Under the pieces are notes generated by a model that was given only the letters and a program-made list of their open reading frames with translations, did not search any database and was not told the DNA's origin. Shown one piece after another: positions 37,395 to 46,446 of a DNA stretch of 64,000 nt (position 1 is the first letter of the stretch; each line of letters begins with the position of its first letter). The stretch covers positions 2,356,001 to 2,420,000 of the forward strand of contig OY762464.1 in assembly GCA_963665765.1 (NCBI GenBank), given 5' to 3'. Origin of the DNA: Bin76 sp963665765. GTDB lineage: Bacteria; Actinomycetota; Acidimicrobiia; Spongiisociales; ZC4RG35. The position numbers and the translations under genes were made by a program.

Positions 37395-38068
37395 AAGGCG
37401 ATTTCCTCCAGAGCCCGAGCTGATATCACTCCCGCCGCGGCCAAGCCCAGGTTGGCAATGACCAGCACCAGTACCCAAGAGATGATACTTCGTTCAGAGA
37501 TCAGGCTTTCCAGGGCTTGGGAGGCCCCCATCAGCAGGGGGGTGGCCAGGGGCGCCATGAGAAGGGGGGCGAGGGCGGTGCGGGCCCGCATTCCCGAGGT
37601 GGCATCACCGGCCAAAGCGCCCAGCATGGCCAGTCCGGTGGCGGCCAGGGCAATAACCGGGGCCATGAGCCAGGAGCCCGAGGGAGGCCGGTAGTCGTAG
37701 AGCACTATGACGGGAACCACCAGCGCGCCCGCCACCGGGGTCAGGATCAGGGCCGAGGCCGCCGCCCGACCGGCGAAGCGGGCCGCCGGGTCGAGACCGG
37801 TGAGCGCCAGGACGCGCCGGTGGGTGGAAGTCTCGAGCGCGGTCTGTCGGAACACGATCATCATTCCGAACAGGAGCAGGATCAGCCAGTAGACCGGGGC
37901 GGCCAGATCCCGGAGCAGAGCAGGAGAGGCGTCGGTGGCGAGGGGCGCCGCCCAGGTGGCCACCACCGCGAAGGGAAACACCACCGAGACCGCCTCGCCG
38001 CTCCGCATCTCCACTCGGAGGTCGCGCCGGGCGATAATCACCGCGGATCGCCAGAAACCCACCTTCAC
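37391..38068 (-). CDS. ccmB: heme exporter complex membrane subunit CcmB
   Basis: A 225-residue membrane protein with six hydrophobic segments and FPFAVVATWAAPL in place of the typical CcmB stretch after the first RRDLRVEMRSGE helix; PVYWLILLLFGMMIVFRQT is also characteristic. It pairs with CcmA in the ABC complex that frees heme-CcmE. Its GTG start overlaps the ccmA stop (GTGA). Confidence 0.93.
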   Translation of the reverse strand: MKVGFWRSAVIIARRDLRVEMRSGEAVSVVFPFAVVATWAAPLATDASPALLRDLAAPVYWLILLLFGMMIVFRQTALETSTHRRVLALTGLDPAARFAGRAAASALILTPVAGALVVPVIVLYDYRPPSGSWLMAPVIALAATGLAMLGALAGDATSGMRARTALAPLLMAPLATPLLMGASQALESLISERSIISWVLVLVIANLGLAAAGVISARALEEIAL

Positions 38069-38736
38069 GCCATCCGGCCTTCCCTGATTTCCACCACCCG
38101 GTCCACCCAAGCTCCCAACCGGTCGGCGTCGTGGGAGACGCACAGAACGCCCCCTCCGCGGCTGGTGGTTCTCCGAATCAGGTGACCTATGATCAAAGCC
38201 GCGTCACGGTCCAGGCCGGCGTCGGGTTCGTCGAGCAGAACCAGGTGAGGCCGGCCGATCAAAAGGCGCGCCAGGTCGGCCCGGCGTCGCATCCCGTTGG
38301 AACACCGCTCGGCCCGGATGTTTTTGGCAGCCCCCAGTCCCACCTTGTCCAAGGCGGAAAGGCCTTCTGCGGCGGGATGTCCGGTCAACTGCGCGGTCAT
38401 GGCCAGGTTTTCCCCCAGCGTCAGGTCGGGATAGAGAGCCGGAATATGCCCTGACCACCCGATCCGGGAGCGGATCGCCAGAGTTTGATTAGTGCCCAAC
38501 CGAGCGCCCAGCACTTCGCCGGACCCTTCGCCGGGAGGGATGAAGGCGGCGACGGTGGCCAGGAGAGTCGACTTTCCGGCGCCGTTCGGTCCGGCCACTC
38601 CCAGCGACTCTCCCCGATGAAGGGTGAGGTGGCAGCCTTTCAGAACGGGGACGCCGCTCAAAGAAACGGAAAGGTCGACCAGTTCGACCAGCGGTGCAGG
38701 TGTGGATGACGGTCGGGCCGCTTGGGGACGGGTCAC
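38065..38736 (-). CDS. ccmA: heme exporter ATPase CcmA
   Basis: A 223-residue ABC ATPase: Walker A GPNGAGKSTLL, a signature region with CSNGMRRRADLARL, and Walker B HLVLLDEPDAGLD followed by the switch His in CVSHD. It is the first gene of the leftward operon ccmA-B-C-D-E-F-H-I-G, in which almost every junction overlaps. The Ser-Gly of a canonical LSGGQ signature is changed to CSNGM, as is common in CcmA. Confidence 0.94.
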   Translation of the reverse strand: MTRPQAARPSSTPAPLVELVDLSVSLSGVPVLKGCHLTLHRGESLGVAGPNGAGKSTLLATVAAFIPPGEGSGEVLGARLGTNQTLAIRSRIGWSGHIPALYPDLTLGENLAMTAQLTGHPAAEGLSALDKVGLGAAKNIRAERCSNGMRRRADLARLLIGRPHLVLLDEPDAGLDRDAALIIGHLIRRTTSRGGGVLCVSHDADRLGAWVDRVVEIREGRMA

Positions 38737-38892
38737 GCGCTCTGAGTCTATGGGATCGGAGGACCATCCGTTCGAAGCCGCCGATCCGAGTGCGTCGAAG
38801 CGAAATTTAGTGCGCTACATCCATGGGCAGGCGAGCCAAAACCAGGTAGATTTCGGATGGCACGTCAGCCGGAAAAGGATAGGTGTGGTCAT

Positions 38893-40011
38893 ATGAGCAG
38901 CAGGACCGTCCCAGGATCGCCCCACGTAACGGGGAAGGTGGTGGCGAGGGGCGAAAAGATAGGTTTCGGCCTGGTCGGAACCGGTATGTCGGGTGGTTTC
39001 ATGGCCAAGGAACTTGCCTTTGTCGAAGGCGGCGAACTGGTGGCGGTGTGCAGCCGGAACGAAGCCAACGTCCGAGACTTCGCCGCAACCTACGATGCGA
39101 AACATTGGTTCACCGACTACCGAGAGTTGGTGGAACATGAAGACGTGGACGTCGTGATCGTATCGGCGCCCACCGGACTGCACTCCGACATGACGATTGC
39201 CGCGTCGAACGCCGGCAAGCACGCGCTGGTGGAAAAGCCCCTCGACATCAATTTGGAGAGGGCCGACCGCATGATCGGCGTTTGCCGAGCGAACAACACC
39301 AAACTCGGAGTGATCTTCCAAATGCGTTTTGGCGTGGTGGCCCGCACTCTCAAAGAGGCGGTGGATTCGGGCCGTCTGGGACGGGTCTTTTTGAGCGACG
39401 CGGTGGACAAGTCGAGCCGCACGGCCGGCTATTACGCCTCCGCCGCCTGGCGGGGAACCCAGGAGCTGGAGGGTGGGGGTTGTCTGATGACCCAATCCAT
39501 TCACATCGTCGATCTCCTGCAACACCTGATGGGGCCGGTGCGATCGGTGATGGGCCGGGTGGCCACCCAGGTTCACGACATCGAGGTGGAGGACACCGCC
39601 ACCGCGGTGGTGAATTTCGAAAACGGCGCCATCGGAATTATCGAGAGCACTTCCTCGGTCCCAACCGCCTTCAAATCCCGACTGGAATTGCACGGCGAGC
39701 TGGGCACCGTAGTGGCCAACGCCCAGTATGACAAGTTCCTTCTTTGGGACGTGAAGGGCGATGAGGGCCGGGTGGAGGTGGAGCCGAGCTTAGAGTTGAC
39801 CGACATCGACGACCCCTGGGCCTATCCGCAGACCCGTCACCGGGTGCAGCTCCAAGACATGGTGGACGCGATCCGCGAAGACCGCGATCCGGTCCTCACC
39901 GGTGAGGACGCCCGGGTGTCCCTGGCCATCATCATGGCCATCTACGACTCCTCGCGCGACGGCAAGGAGGTTTTTCTGGACTCCTACCGTCCGGCGGACT
40001 CGGCCCTCTGA
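38893..40011 (+). CDS. Gfo/Idh/MocA-family oxidoreductase (second)
   Basis: A 372-residue dehydrogenase with Rossmann GLVGTGMSG, the family motif EKP in VEKPLDIN, and the C-terminal alpha/beta domain. A His in SIHIVDLLQHL occupies the usual catalytic-region position. The ATG at 38893 has an AAAGGA about 15 bases upstream; the ATG at 38857 is a weaker alternative. It diverges from ccmA and is monocistronic. Substrate probably a sugar or inositol derivative; not related closely to the copy at 16053-17078. Confidence 0.88.
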   Translation: MSSRTVPGSPHVTGKVVARGEKIGFGLVGTGMSGGFMAKELAFVEGGELVAVCSRNEANVRDFAATYDAKHWFTDYRELVEHEDVDVVIVSAPTGLHSDMTIAASNAGKHALVEKPLDINLERADRMIGVCRANNTKLGVIFQMRFGVVARTLKEAVDSGRLGRVFLSDAVDKSSRTAGYYASAAWRGTQELEGGGCLMTQSIHIVDLLQHLMGPVRSVMGRVATQVHDIEVEDTATAVVNFENGAIGIIESTSSVPTAFKSRLELHGELGTVVANAQYDKFLLWDVKGDEGRVEVEPSLELTDIDDPWAYPQTRHRVQLQDMVDAIREDRDPVLTGEDARVSLAIIMAIYDSSRDGKEVFLDSYRPADSAL

Positions 40012-40047
40012 TTTCGGGGAGGCCGTTTGGGTATCGGCCTGAAATTG

Positions 40048-40378
40048 TCACCAGGCAATATGAAAGGCTCCGGGGTGAGAGCCATATCTGGGAATTTCAA
40101 TGATCGCCAACACCACATGCCTCTTCCCGGGGATCACGTCCTCATCGAACCTGAAGAGCGCCCGACCATCTGGTGCCCATTTTATCTCGTATGAATCCGC
40201 TTTTCCCTGCACTGGTTTGACTCGCATTCCTGGGCGGTACCATGTCATCCGCCCATCCTCTATAGCCACGAGATCAGCAACAAAACGTCCTAGGGCTAGG
40301 CGAAAACGGTTTTGCAGTTTCTGGGGACAGCTTGTCGTACTCCCGTAAGAACAGAAAAGTTTCTCCGTGAGTGGGCAC
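40048..40378 (-). pseudogene. RelE/HigB-like toxin with a +1 frameshift
   Basis: From the GTG at 40378 the minus strand reads PTHGETFLFLREYDKLSPET; after a shift near 40315 (AAAACC) it continues RFRLALGRFVADLVAIEDGR, then GMRVKPVQG and KWAPDGRALFRFDE to the stop at 40048. Together this is one protein of about 109 residues resembling RelE/HigB-type toxins (FLREY-LSPE, RVK-VQG, W-DGRA-F). Removing one base restores the frame. It lies 3 bases after the antitoxin gene. Inactivation of a toxin in an acquired island is plausible; a sequencing error is the alternative. Confidence 0.7.
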
Positions 40379-40381
40379 TTG

Positions 40382-40591
40382 TCAGGGAAGGTCGGCCCTG
40401 ACAGCGTCCAGTTCGCGTTGAACTATGTCGGGCGGTACGGCTTCCGGTTCATGAGAGCGGGAGGCGAGACAATCGAGGAAATCCTCTCCTGTTGCATGGA
40501 AGTGAGCCTGTTCACTTAGACGATCCGCGGCAGGCCGAGGAAAATTTGGGTATTGGTCTACACCTTCTTGTTGTGTTTGAGCCATGTTCAC
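40382..40591 (-). CDS. probable antitoxin of the HigB-like pair
   Basis: A 69-residue acidic protein (MAQTQQEGVDQYPNFPRPA followed by ADRLSEQAHFHATGEDFLDC) with no recognisable DNA-binding fold; the C-terminus PDIVQRELDAVRADLP is helical and acidic, as expected of a toxin-wrapping tail. Position directly before the toxin gene on the same strand supports the antitoxin role. The start could be the second ATG at 40585. Bases 40592-40865 upstream hold no gene I can support. Confidence 0.5.
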   Translation of the reverse strand: MNMAQTQQEGVDQYPNFPRPAADRLSEQAHFHATGEDFLDCLASRSHEPEAVPPDIVQRELDAVRADLP

Positions 40592-40865
40592 CCCTGTGCC
40601 TGCCTTGGAGCCTAGCGGCCTTTGCCTCGGGCATCAACCAGATCGGTGCCTCCTGCCTCAGGTCTTTACTTGACTTCGCAGATCAAAACGCTAGGCAAGA
40701 CCTCAGACGCAACATACGCCGTGGGTGGCTCTCATAGACGGCGAACTGGAACTTCACCGATTTCAGCGAGGCCTCAACCCCTTTCCAAGGATTTCACCCC
40801 ACCCAACCCCACCCCTCCACGCAGGCCTACTAGGCTTTTCTTCATGAAAGAGTAAGGAGTGAAGC

Positions 40866-42227
40866 ATGAAAACCAAGCTACGATATCTGTTCCTCTTTGT
40901 CCTCATATGTTCGTTGTCTCTTGCTGCCTGCCAGTCGACTGCTGAAGAACCAACACCCGCTGAGGAAGGCGCTGAAGAACCAACACCCGCTGAGGAAGGA
41001 GAGGAGGCCGCTCCGGCCGAAGAAGTAGAGCCTGTTACGCTCCGCTTTATGTTCCCTGAAGGCGCTGGTCGCGGACCCGGTTTTGATTCCGCAATCGCTG
41101 CCTACGAGGAGCTGAATCCTCACATAACGATCGAGACCGAATCAGTTCCGTTTAGAGAATACTCCGGTCTGCTACCTGTTCAGTTCGCTGGCGATAGCCC
41201 AGCGGATGTCGCCTTAGTTGATAGTTCTGCGGTGATCTCCTACGCGTATAACGGAGCTCTCGTTCCTCTGGATGACATTCTTGAACAATCCGATGTGGAC
41301 GATTTCCTTCCCAGCCTTGTCGATCAAGCAACGTACGAAGGCCAAATGTATGCCGCCCCGTTCTTCGTATCAACGCAGGGTGTGTTCTACAACACGGATA
41401 TGTTCGCGGCAGCAGGAATAGAGCCTCCGACAACCGTGGAGGAAGCCTGGACCTGGCCGGAATTTATCGAGAATACAGCTGCGGTAGTGGAAAGCGCAGG
41501 GAGCGATGCGGGTGATGTCTGGGGGCTGGTATTCCTGTCGAACCCTCCAGGAAGCATTTCGTGGTCGTTGCCGGTAATCCGCAGCAATGGTGAACTGGGC
41601 TCGAACACGTTCATGGCCCTCTCGCCTGACGGCACAGAAGCATCGGGGTATTTGGATACCCCTGAGGCCATGGAAGCCTATCAAGTCTGGCAAGATCTGT
41701 TTGTGGAACATGGTCTCGCGCCTCAATCCGATGTCCCGGACGCGTTCGGTAACGGACAAGCCGCGACGATGATCTCGTTCTCAGCCTGGGGCAGCGTTCT
41801 AGATAACGTTTTCCCGGACCTTAATTGGGATATCATGCCGATTCCCTATCTCGAAACGCACGTCGTCCATGCCAGCCACTTCATGCCTACGGTCGCGGTC
41901 AAGAGCGAGAATCAGGAAGAGGCCAAGGACTTTGTACAGTTCCTTTCAAGCACCGAGGGTTTTAGGGCTTATTATGAGGTAACAAGTGATATGCCCGCAC
42001 GCATTTCCTTGCTGAACGAACTGGAAGATTTTCAGGTACCTCCGCTTAGCATCTTCAAAGATGAGTTGCTCACGGTTGCTTACGCAGCACCGGGTGGTCC
42101 CGGCGGCGCGATATACGGCGATATTGTCGGGGCCTTGTTGGTAGATATCGCGCAGGGAGCAGACATCGAGGCGGCTGTTGAGGCGGCTGTAACTGAACTC
42201 GATGCCCAGCTGACCCAATTCAAATAG
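40866..42227 (+). CDS. carbohydrate-type ABC transporter substrate-binding lipoprotein (SBP family 1)
   Basis: A 453-residue lipoprotein: signal peptide ending SLSLAAC (C22), a linker with a duplicated AEEPTPAEEG block, and a family 1 binding domain (VTLRFMFPEGAGRGPG, AIAAYEELNPHITIE). A good AAGGAG precedes the ATG. The lower G+C, AT-ending codons and the EEPTP linker resemble Chloroflexi lipoproteins rather than the surrounding genes. The same 5' region recurs at 48824. It captures a sugar or nucleoside for the two permeases that follow; no ATPase gene is in the island, so a shared MsmK/UgpC-type ATPase is presumably used. Confidence 0.92.
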   Translation: MKTKLRYLFLFVLICSLSLAACQSTAEEPTPAEEGAEEPTPAEEGEEAAPAEEVEPVTLRFMFPEGAGRGPGFDSAIAAYEELNPHITIETESVPFREYSGLLPVQFAGDSPADVALVDSSAVISYAYNGALVPLDDILEQSDVDDFLPSLVDQATYEGQMYAAPFFVSTQGVFYNTDMFAAAGIEPPTTVEEAWTWPEFIENTAAVVESAGSDAGDVWGLVFLSNPPGSISWSLPVIRSNGELGSNTFMALSPDGTEASGYLDTPEAMEAYQVWQDLFVEHGLAPQSDVPDAFGNGQAATMISFSAWGSVLDNVFPDLNWDIMPIPYLETHVVHASHFMPTVAVKSENQEEAKDFVQFLSSTEGFRAYYEVTSDMPARISLLNELEDFQVPPLSIFKDELLTVAYAAPGGPGGAIYGDIVGALLVDIAQGADIEAAVEAAVTELDAQLTQFK

Positions 42228-42245
42228 AGTCCAGGTAAGCGCTAT

Positions 42246-42290
42246 ACCAAATTGCCGCTCTTCAATTCGATTGGGGAGCGGCAATTTGGT
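42246..42290 (+). terminator. long hairpin after the binding-protein gene
   Basis: ACCAAATTGCCGCTC (42246-42260) and its exact complement (42276-42290) form a 15-bp stem with a 15-base loop, 18 bases after the stop. It is followed by TAATCC, not a T-run. Probably an attenuating or mRNA-stabilising hairpin that keeps binding-protein message in excess. Confidence 0.75.
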
Positions 42291-42335
42291 TAATCCAAGC
42301 TTCGTGATCCCTGTTCAGGCTCAAGGACCAACAAC

Positions 42336-43211
42336 ATGGAAATAAAAAGACCTGGTGCGCATGCGATCGAGCACTACCGGTCTGCACTGCTCTTGAGCTT
42401 GCCAGCTCTCATCGGCCTTGCCGTCTTTTGGTACTTGCCAACAATTCAGGCTTTAGTTCTGGGCTTTCAGGATTACAACTTAATGTCCGGCAGTCAAACA
42501 TGGACTGGTCTCGAAAACTATCAAACCGCGGCAACCGACCCGTTGCTCTGGCTTACTTTTTTAAACACAGTGATCTATTTCCTGATGGAGGTGCCGCTAC
42601 AAATCGGGCTGGCCCTTGCCCTGGCGTTGCTTGTGCAGCGTGGTCCGGCTTGGCTTCGCGCCGTCATATTGGTGCCAACGGTTACTTCAATGGTTGTGGT
42701 GAGCGTCATATGGGGGTTGATGTATCACCCAAACAGCGGGTTGATCAACAGCCTGCTACAAGGTGTTGGTTTGCCGCCTCAGCCGTTCCTCACCAGCCCG
42801 CAACAGGCCATGCCCGCCATTGCGCTGCTCATGATCTGGAAGAACGTTGGTTTCAGTATGCTATTTTTCCTGGCTGGCTTGGTGGGTATCCCGCGAGATT
42901 ACTATGAGGCAGCCGCGACGGACGGGGCGAACGGCCGACAGCTCTTTCGTTATGTAACCCTTCCGCTGCTGCGAGGCACTGTCGTATTCTTGATTATCAC
43001 AAATACGGTTACTGCGTTCAAGGTGTTTACGCCCATATTCTTGATCACCGAAGGGGGGCCGATCAATGCAACTCGGGTCGTTGTGCTCTATATATTTGAG
43101 AACGCCTTTCGCTTCAACAAGATGGGATATGCTTCAGCGATATCCGTTTTGCTCGCGCTGTTCCTACTGATCATAAGCCTCTATTCGCTTCGCGTTTCCA
43201 GAGCGAGGTAA
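42336..43211 (+). CDS. sugar-type ABC permease, MalF/UgpA type
   Basis: A 291-residue permease with six membrane segments, FLMEVPLQIGLALALALL after the second, and the coupling loop YYEAAATDGANGRQLFRYVT (EAA motif). It begins about 45 bases after the hairpin and is followed 29 bases later by its partner permease. Codon use matches the island. Confidence 0.93.
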   Translation: MEIKRPGAHAIEHYRSALLLSLPALIGLAVFWYLPTIQALVLGFQDYNLMSGSQTWTGLENYQTAATDPLLWLTFLNTVIYFLMEVPLQIGLALALALLVQRGPAWLRAVILVPTVTSMVVVSVIWGLMYHPNSGLINSLLQGVGLPPQPFLTSPQQAMPAIALLMIWKNVGFSMLFFLAGLVGIPRDYYEAAATDGANGRQLFRYVTLPLLRGTVVFLIITNTVTAFKVFTPIFLITEGGPINATRVVVLYIFENAFRFNKMGYASAISVLLALFLLIISLYSLRVSRAR

Positions 43212-43240
43212 TCAACATTGATTCGAGCCTGCCAACCCTT

Positions 43241-44119
43241 ATGTATTCGAAAATAATCGGGCGGCGATCTGATCGCTTTTCCGGCCCGTACATAGGTGCC
43301 CGCGCCCTGACCCGGCTGGCGGTATTGATCGGAGTGGCCTTCTTTTTTGTCTTTCCGTACCTCTGGCTGGCGGGCTCAGCCTTTAGACCCCGGGAGGAAA
43401 TCTTTCGTTACGTTAATCCAGTGTCGTGGCGGACCTTCATTCCGGTAGAACCGACGCTTGACAACTTTCGCCATTTGTTTCTTGAGCTCAACTTTGGTCG
43501 GGCACTTGCTAACAGTTTTTTTATTGCGGTCGTCACAGTGACCATCACTTTATTCATCTGTAGCATGATCGCCTTCGCCGTTGCCCGAATTAACTTCCCC
43601 GGGCGCAACATTGTGTTCACGTTGATCCTCGCCACGATATTAATTCCGTTTGAGACGATCATGGTGTCTGTGTTCTTAACGATTCAGCGGCTGGGATTGT
43701 TCGATACCTATCCAGCGATAATCTTGCCCTGGGTTGCGGATGCATTTATCATCTTTTTGTTTAGGCAACATTTTCGAGAGATCCCCGATGAGTTGCAGGA
43801 CGCCGCCATCGTTGATGGTTGCTCACTGTTCCGAGTCTACTGGAACGTGATGCTGCCAAACATACGCCCCGCGCTCGTCAGCGCCGCCTTTATCAAATTC
43901 GTGTTTTCATGGGACGCGTTTATCTGGCCGCTTATCGTCACCCGGGACCCGGATCTGACGGTGATCCAATTGGCGATCTCTCGCCTCTTCACGGACCAAA
44001 ATGTCTTATGGGAGCTTATCTTTGCGGGTGCGTTCATTGGCACCGTGCCACTTATTTTGCTCTTTCTGTTCCTACAGCGTTACTACATCGAAGGGGTGGT
44101 TTCCAGCGGAATAAAATGA
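43241..44119 (+). CDS. sugar-type ABC permease, MalG/UgpE type
   Basis: A 292-residue permease: six membrane segments, the conserved ANSFFIAVVTVTITLFICSM start of the permease domain and the coupling loop ELQDAAIVDGCSLFRVYWNV. It forms the channel with the preceding MalF-type protein. A short GTTGCA-TCTT-TGCAAC hairpin at 44214-44229 lies just before the next gene and could be an operator. Confidence 0.93.
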   Translation: MYSKIIGRRSDRFSGPYIGARALTRLAVLIGVAFFFVFPYLWLAGSAFRPREEIFRYVNPVSWRTFIPVEPTLDNFRHLFLELNFGRALANSFFIAVVTVTITLFICSMIAFAVARINFPGRNIVFTLILATILIPFETIMVSVFLTIQRLGLFDTYPAIILPWVADAFIIFLFRQHFREIPDELQDAAIVDGCSLFRVYWNVMLPNIRPALVSAAFIKFVFSWDAFIWPLIVTRDPDLTVIQLAISRLFTDQNVLWELIFAGAFIGTVPLILLFLFLQRYYIEGVVSSGIK

Positions 44120-44246
44120 GTTAGTCAGGGCTTGCACCCTATGACGATATGGCGCTACAATGTGACTTGGTCAGCAAAATCTCGGATCAAACATGGTCTC
44201 TTTCATCTGACCTGTTGCATCTTTGCAACGTACCGAAGGGTAAATC

Positions 44247-45647
44247 ATGCTTCTGATCACCAACGTGACGGCGGTGACGGTTGATGCGCAGCGGCGCATC
44301 GTCACCGACGCCGCGATCGCAGTTGAGGGTGATCACATCGCCGATATCGGCAAAGCATCCGATTTAGCCCTCCGCCACCCGGAGGCTGAGCGACTCGACG
44401 GCCATGGCATGCTGGCTTTGCCGGGGCTAATCGATGCTCACGCTCACTCGGATCAGGCGCTTCTGCGGGGCGCCGCCGACGACCTGCCCTGGCGACCCTT
44501 TCTCCAGGAGGTCATCTGGCCACTGCTGAGTCAGCGCACCCAAGAGGATGCCCAGATCAGTCTGAAACTGTGCATGCTGGAGATGATCAAATCCGGCACG
44601 ACCTGTTTTGTCGACTCGATTGTGCCGAGCCACTATGACTTTGATGGGCTGGCGCAGGCGGTGGTGGACATGGGGATGCGTGCCGTGCTGGCGAAGTATG
44701 TTTTGCCGGACGCTTTGTTCGAGCGCGACGAGAGTCCTGTGGATACAGGCGGGTTCAGCGGGGAGGAAGAGTCTTTGGCCGACGCCGAGCGGGGGATCGG
44801 CGTCTGGCACGGTGCGGCTGGTGGCCGGCTGCAGGTCTGGCTTGGGCCTTTGGTGCCGCGGGAGGAGCCACTGGCCAGCGCCTCGCCGGATTTCTACCGC
44901 AGGGTCTCTCAGCTGGCGGCGAAACATGGGACAGGGATCACCGTTCATTTCGCCGGCACTATCGATGATCCTCCCTTCTTTCAGCGGAAATTCGGCATGC
45001 TTCCGGTCGAGTTTGCCCGTCGCTACGACCTTCTGGGGCCCAACGTGTTGCTCATCAACGGCACTTGGTTTTCTGAGGAGGAGATCCCGATTCTTGCTGA
45101 AACCGACACCCGGCTGGTCCACAGCCCCTCGGCCAATATGAAGATGGGAGAGGGTTCCGCCAGGGTGCCGCAGATGCGGAGCGCCGGGGTTACGGTGGCG
45201 CTGGGTTGTGATGCCGGAGCCAACAACAACTGCCATGACATGATCCGTGAGATGAAAGCCGCCTCGCTGCTGCACAATGTGACGATGATGGACCCCACAA
45301 CGCTGACAGCCGAGGATGCCTTGGAGATGGCGACGATCGAAGGCGCGCGCGCCATAGGGCGGAGTGACCAGCTGGGGTCGCTGGAGGTGGGGAAGCAGGC
45401 AGACGTGATCCTGGTCGACCTGCAGCGGCCGCACACGATGCCGATCCATGATCCGATCGCCAACCTCGTGTATGCAGCGCATGGAGGCAACGTGGACACG
45501 GTGATCGTGGCAGGGCAGGTGTTGATGCAGGACCGGCAGGTGCTCGTGGCCGACGAGGCGGCAATCATGGAGGAGGCCCAGGAGCGGGGTCCGGCACTGT
45601 TGAAGAGGGCGGGAATCGAGGTGGCCCCGGCATGGCCCATGGAGTAA
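44247..45647 (+). CDS. TRZ/ATZ-type amidohydrolase lacking two catalytic residues
   Basis: A 466-residue member of the chlorohydrolase/adenosine-derivative deaminase family: DAHAHSD (H65, H67), VHFAG (H234) and GCDAGANNN (D322) keep the metal ligands. The Glu expected after the strand 5 His (H-x-x-E) is G237 and the strand 6 His (AHC) is replaced by Asn in LINGTWF (N271). Its neighbour at 46443 keeps both. So it may be inactive in deamination, use a changed chemistry, or serve as a binding partner. The codon style is intermediate and more G+C-rich than the transport genes. Confidence 0.88.
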   Translation: MLLITNVTAVTVDAQRRIVTDAAIAVEGDHIADIGKASDLALRHPEAERLDGHGMLALPGLIDAHAHSDQALLRGAADDLPWRPFLQEVIWPLLSQRTQEDAQISLKLCMLEMIKSGTTCFVDSIVPSHYDFDGLAQAVVDMGMRAVLAKYVLPDALFERDESPVDTGGFSGEEESLADAERGIGVWHGAAGGRLQVWLGPLVPREEPLASASPDFYRRVSQLAAKHGTGITVHFAGTIDDPPFFQRKFGMLPVEFARRYDLLGPNVLLINGTWFSEEEIPILAETDTRLVHSPSANMKMGEGSARVPQMRSAGVTVALGCDAGANNNCHDMIREMKAASLLHNVTMMDPTTLTAEDALEMATIEGARAIGRSDQLGSLEVGKQADVILVDLQRPHTMPIHDPIANLVYAAHGGNVDTVIVAGQVLMQDRQVLVADEAAIMEEAQERGPALLKRAGIEVAPAWPME

Positions 45648-45657
45648 GGAGGAAGAC

Positions 45658-46446
45658 ATGAAAGATTATTTGACGGAGCGCTTCTTGCGGTTGCCGGACG
45701 GTTCGCTGCCGCACATGGGTGTAAAAGGCGATGGGGACGTTGCTCCGTATGTGCTGCTCTCAGGCGACCCCGGTCGCGTTGAGAGAATGATGACCTGGCT
45801 TGACAAGGCGGAGGCGGTTGGCAAGGAACGCGGCTATGTTGCTTACACCGGTTCATATCGGGGGACGCCGGTGACGCTGGCATCGAGCGGAGTCGGTGCC
45901 CCTTCCGTCGCAATTGCGATCGAGGAGTTGGCGCTGGCCGGGGGGAGGGTTTTTATCCGAGTGGGTAGCTGTGCGAGCATCGCCGAGAAAATTCCAATTG
46001 GTGATGTGGTCATCGGCACGGCCGGCGTCCGAGATGAGGGCTTAAGCCATACTTACGCGCCCCCCATCTATCCTGCGATCGCTGATCCCGACGTGGTCGC
46101 CGCCCTCCGGGCCACCGCCGAGGCGGAGGGTACGTCTTACCATCTGGGGCTGGTGCGAAGTACCGATTCGTTCTATGAAGGGGAGCGCAAAGTCGAGATC
46201 ATCGACCAATGGCGGGCGCTACGCGTTCTCGTCTTTGAAATGGAAAGTTCGGCGCTTTTCACCGTGGCCATGGTCCGCGGCCTGCGCAGTGGCTCCATTC
46301 TCGTGCCCGGGTCCAACCTGGTAACGGGCCAGAAGAGTACCTATCAGGGCCAGCGTTTGGAGGAATATACCGCGGGGATCAACGCGGCGATCGCTACCGC
46401 ACTTGGGGCCGTCGAGCGCCTGCATGCCGCTTCTGAGGAGAGATGA
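45658..46446 (+). CDS. nucleoside phosphorylase (PNP/UDP family)
   Basis: A 262-residue phosphorylase with VLLSGDPGRVERM (phosphate site), ASSGVGAPSVAIAIEEL, IRVGSCASI and FEMESSALFTVA (ribose-binding Glu-Met-Glu). These are the uridine phosphorylase/PNP hexamer features. AAGGAGG precedes the ATG 9 bases upstream. It lies between the two deaminase-like genes, with a 4-base overlap with the second, so together they probably deaminate and split an imported nucleoside. Confidence 0.93.
   Translation: MKDYLTERFLRLPDGSLPHMGVKGDGDVAPYVLLSGDPGRVERMMTWLDKAEAVGKERGYVAYTGSYRGTPVTLASSGVGAPSVAIAIEELALAGGRVFIRVGSCASIAEKIPIGDVVIGTAGVRDEGLSHTYAPPIYPAIADPDVVAALRATAEAEGTSYHLGLVRSTDSFYEGERKVEIIDQWRALRVLVFEMESSALFTVAMVRGLRSGSILVPGSNLVTGQKSTYQGQRLEEYTAGINAAIATALGAVERLHAASEER

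Noticed and set aside
44427..45659. A 410-codon minus-strand open frame
   Set aside because: Shadow of the amidohydrolase at 44247-45647, with no family features.
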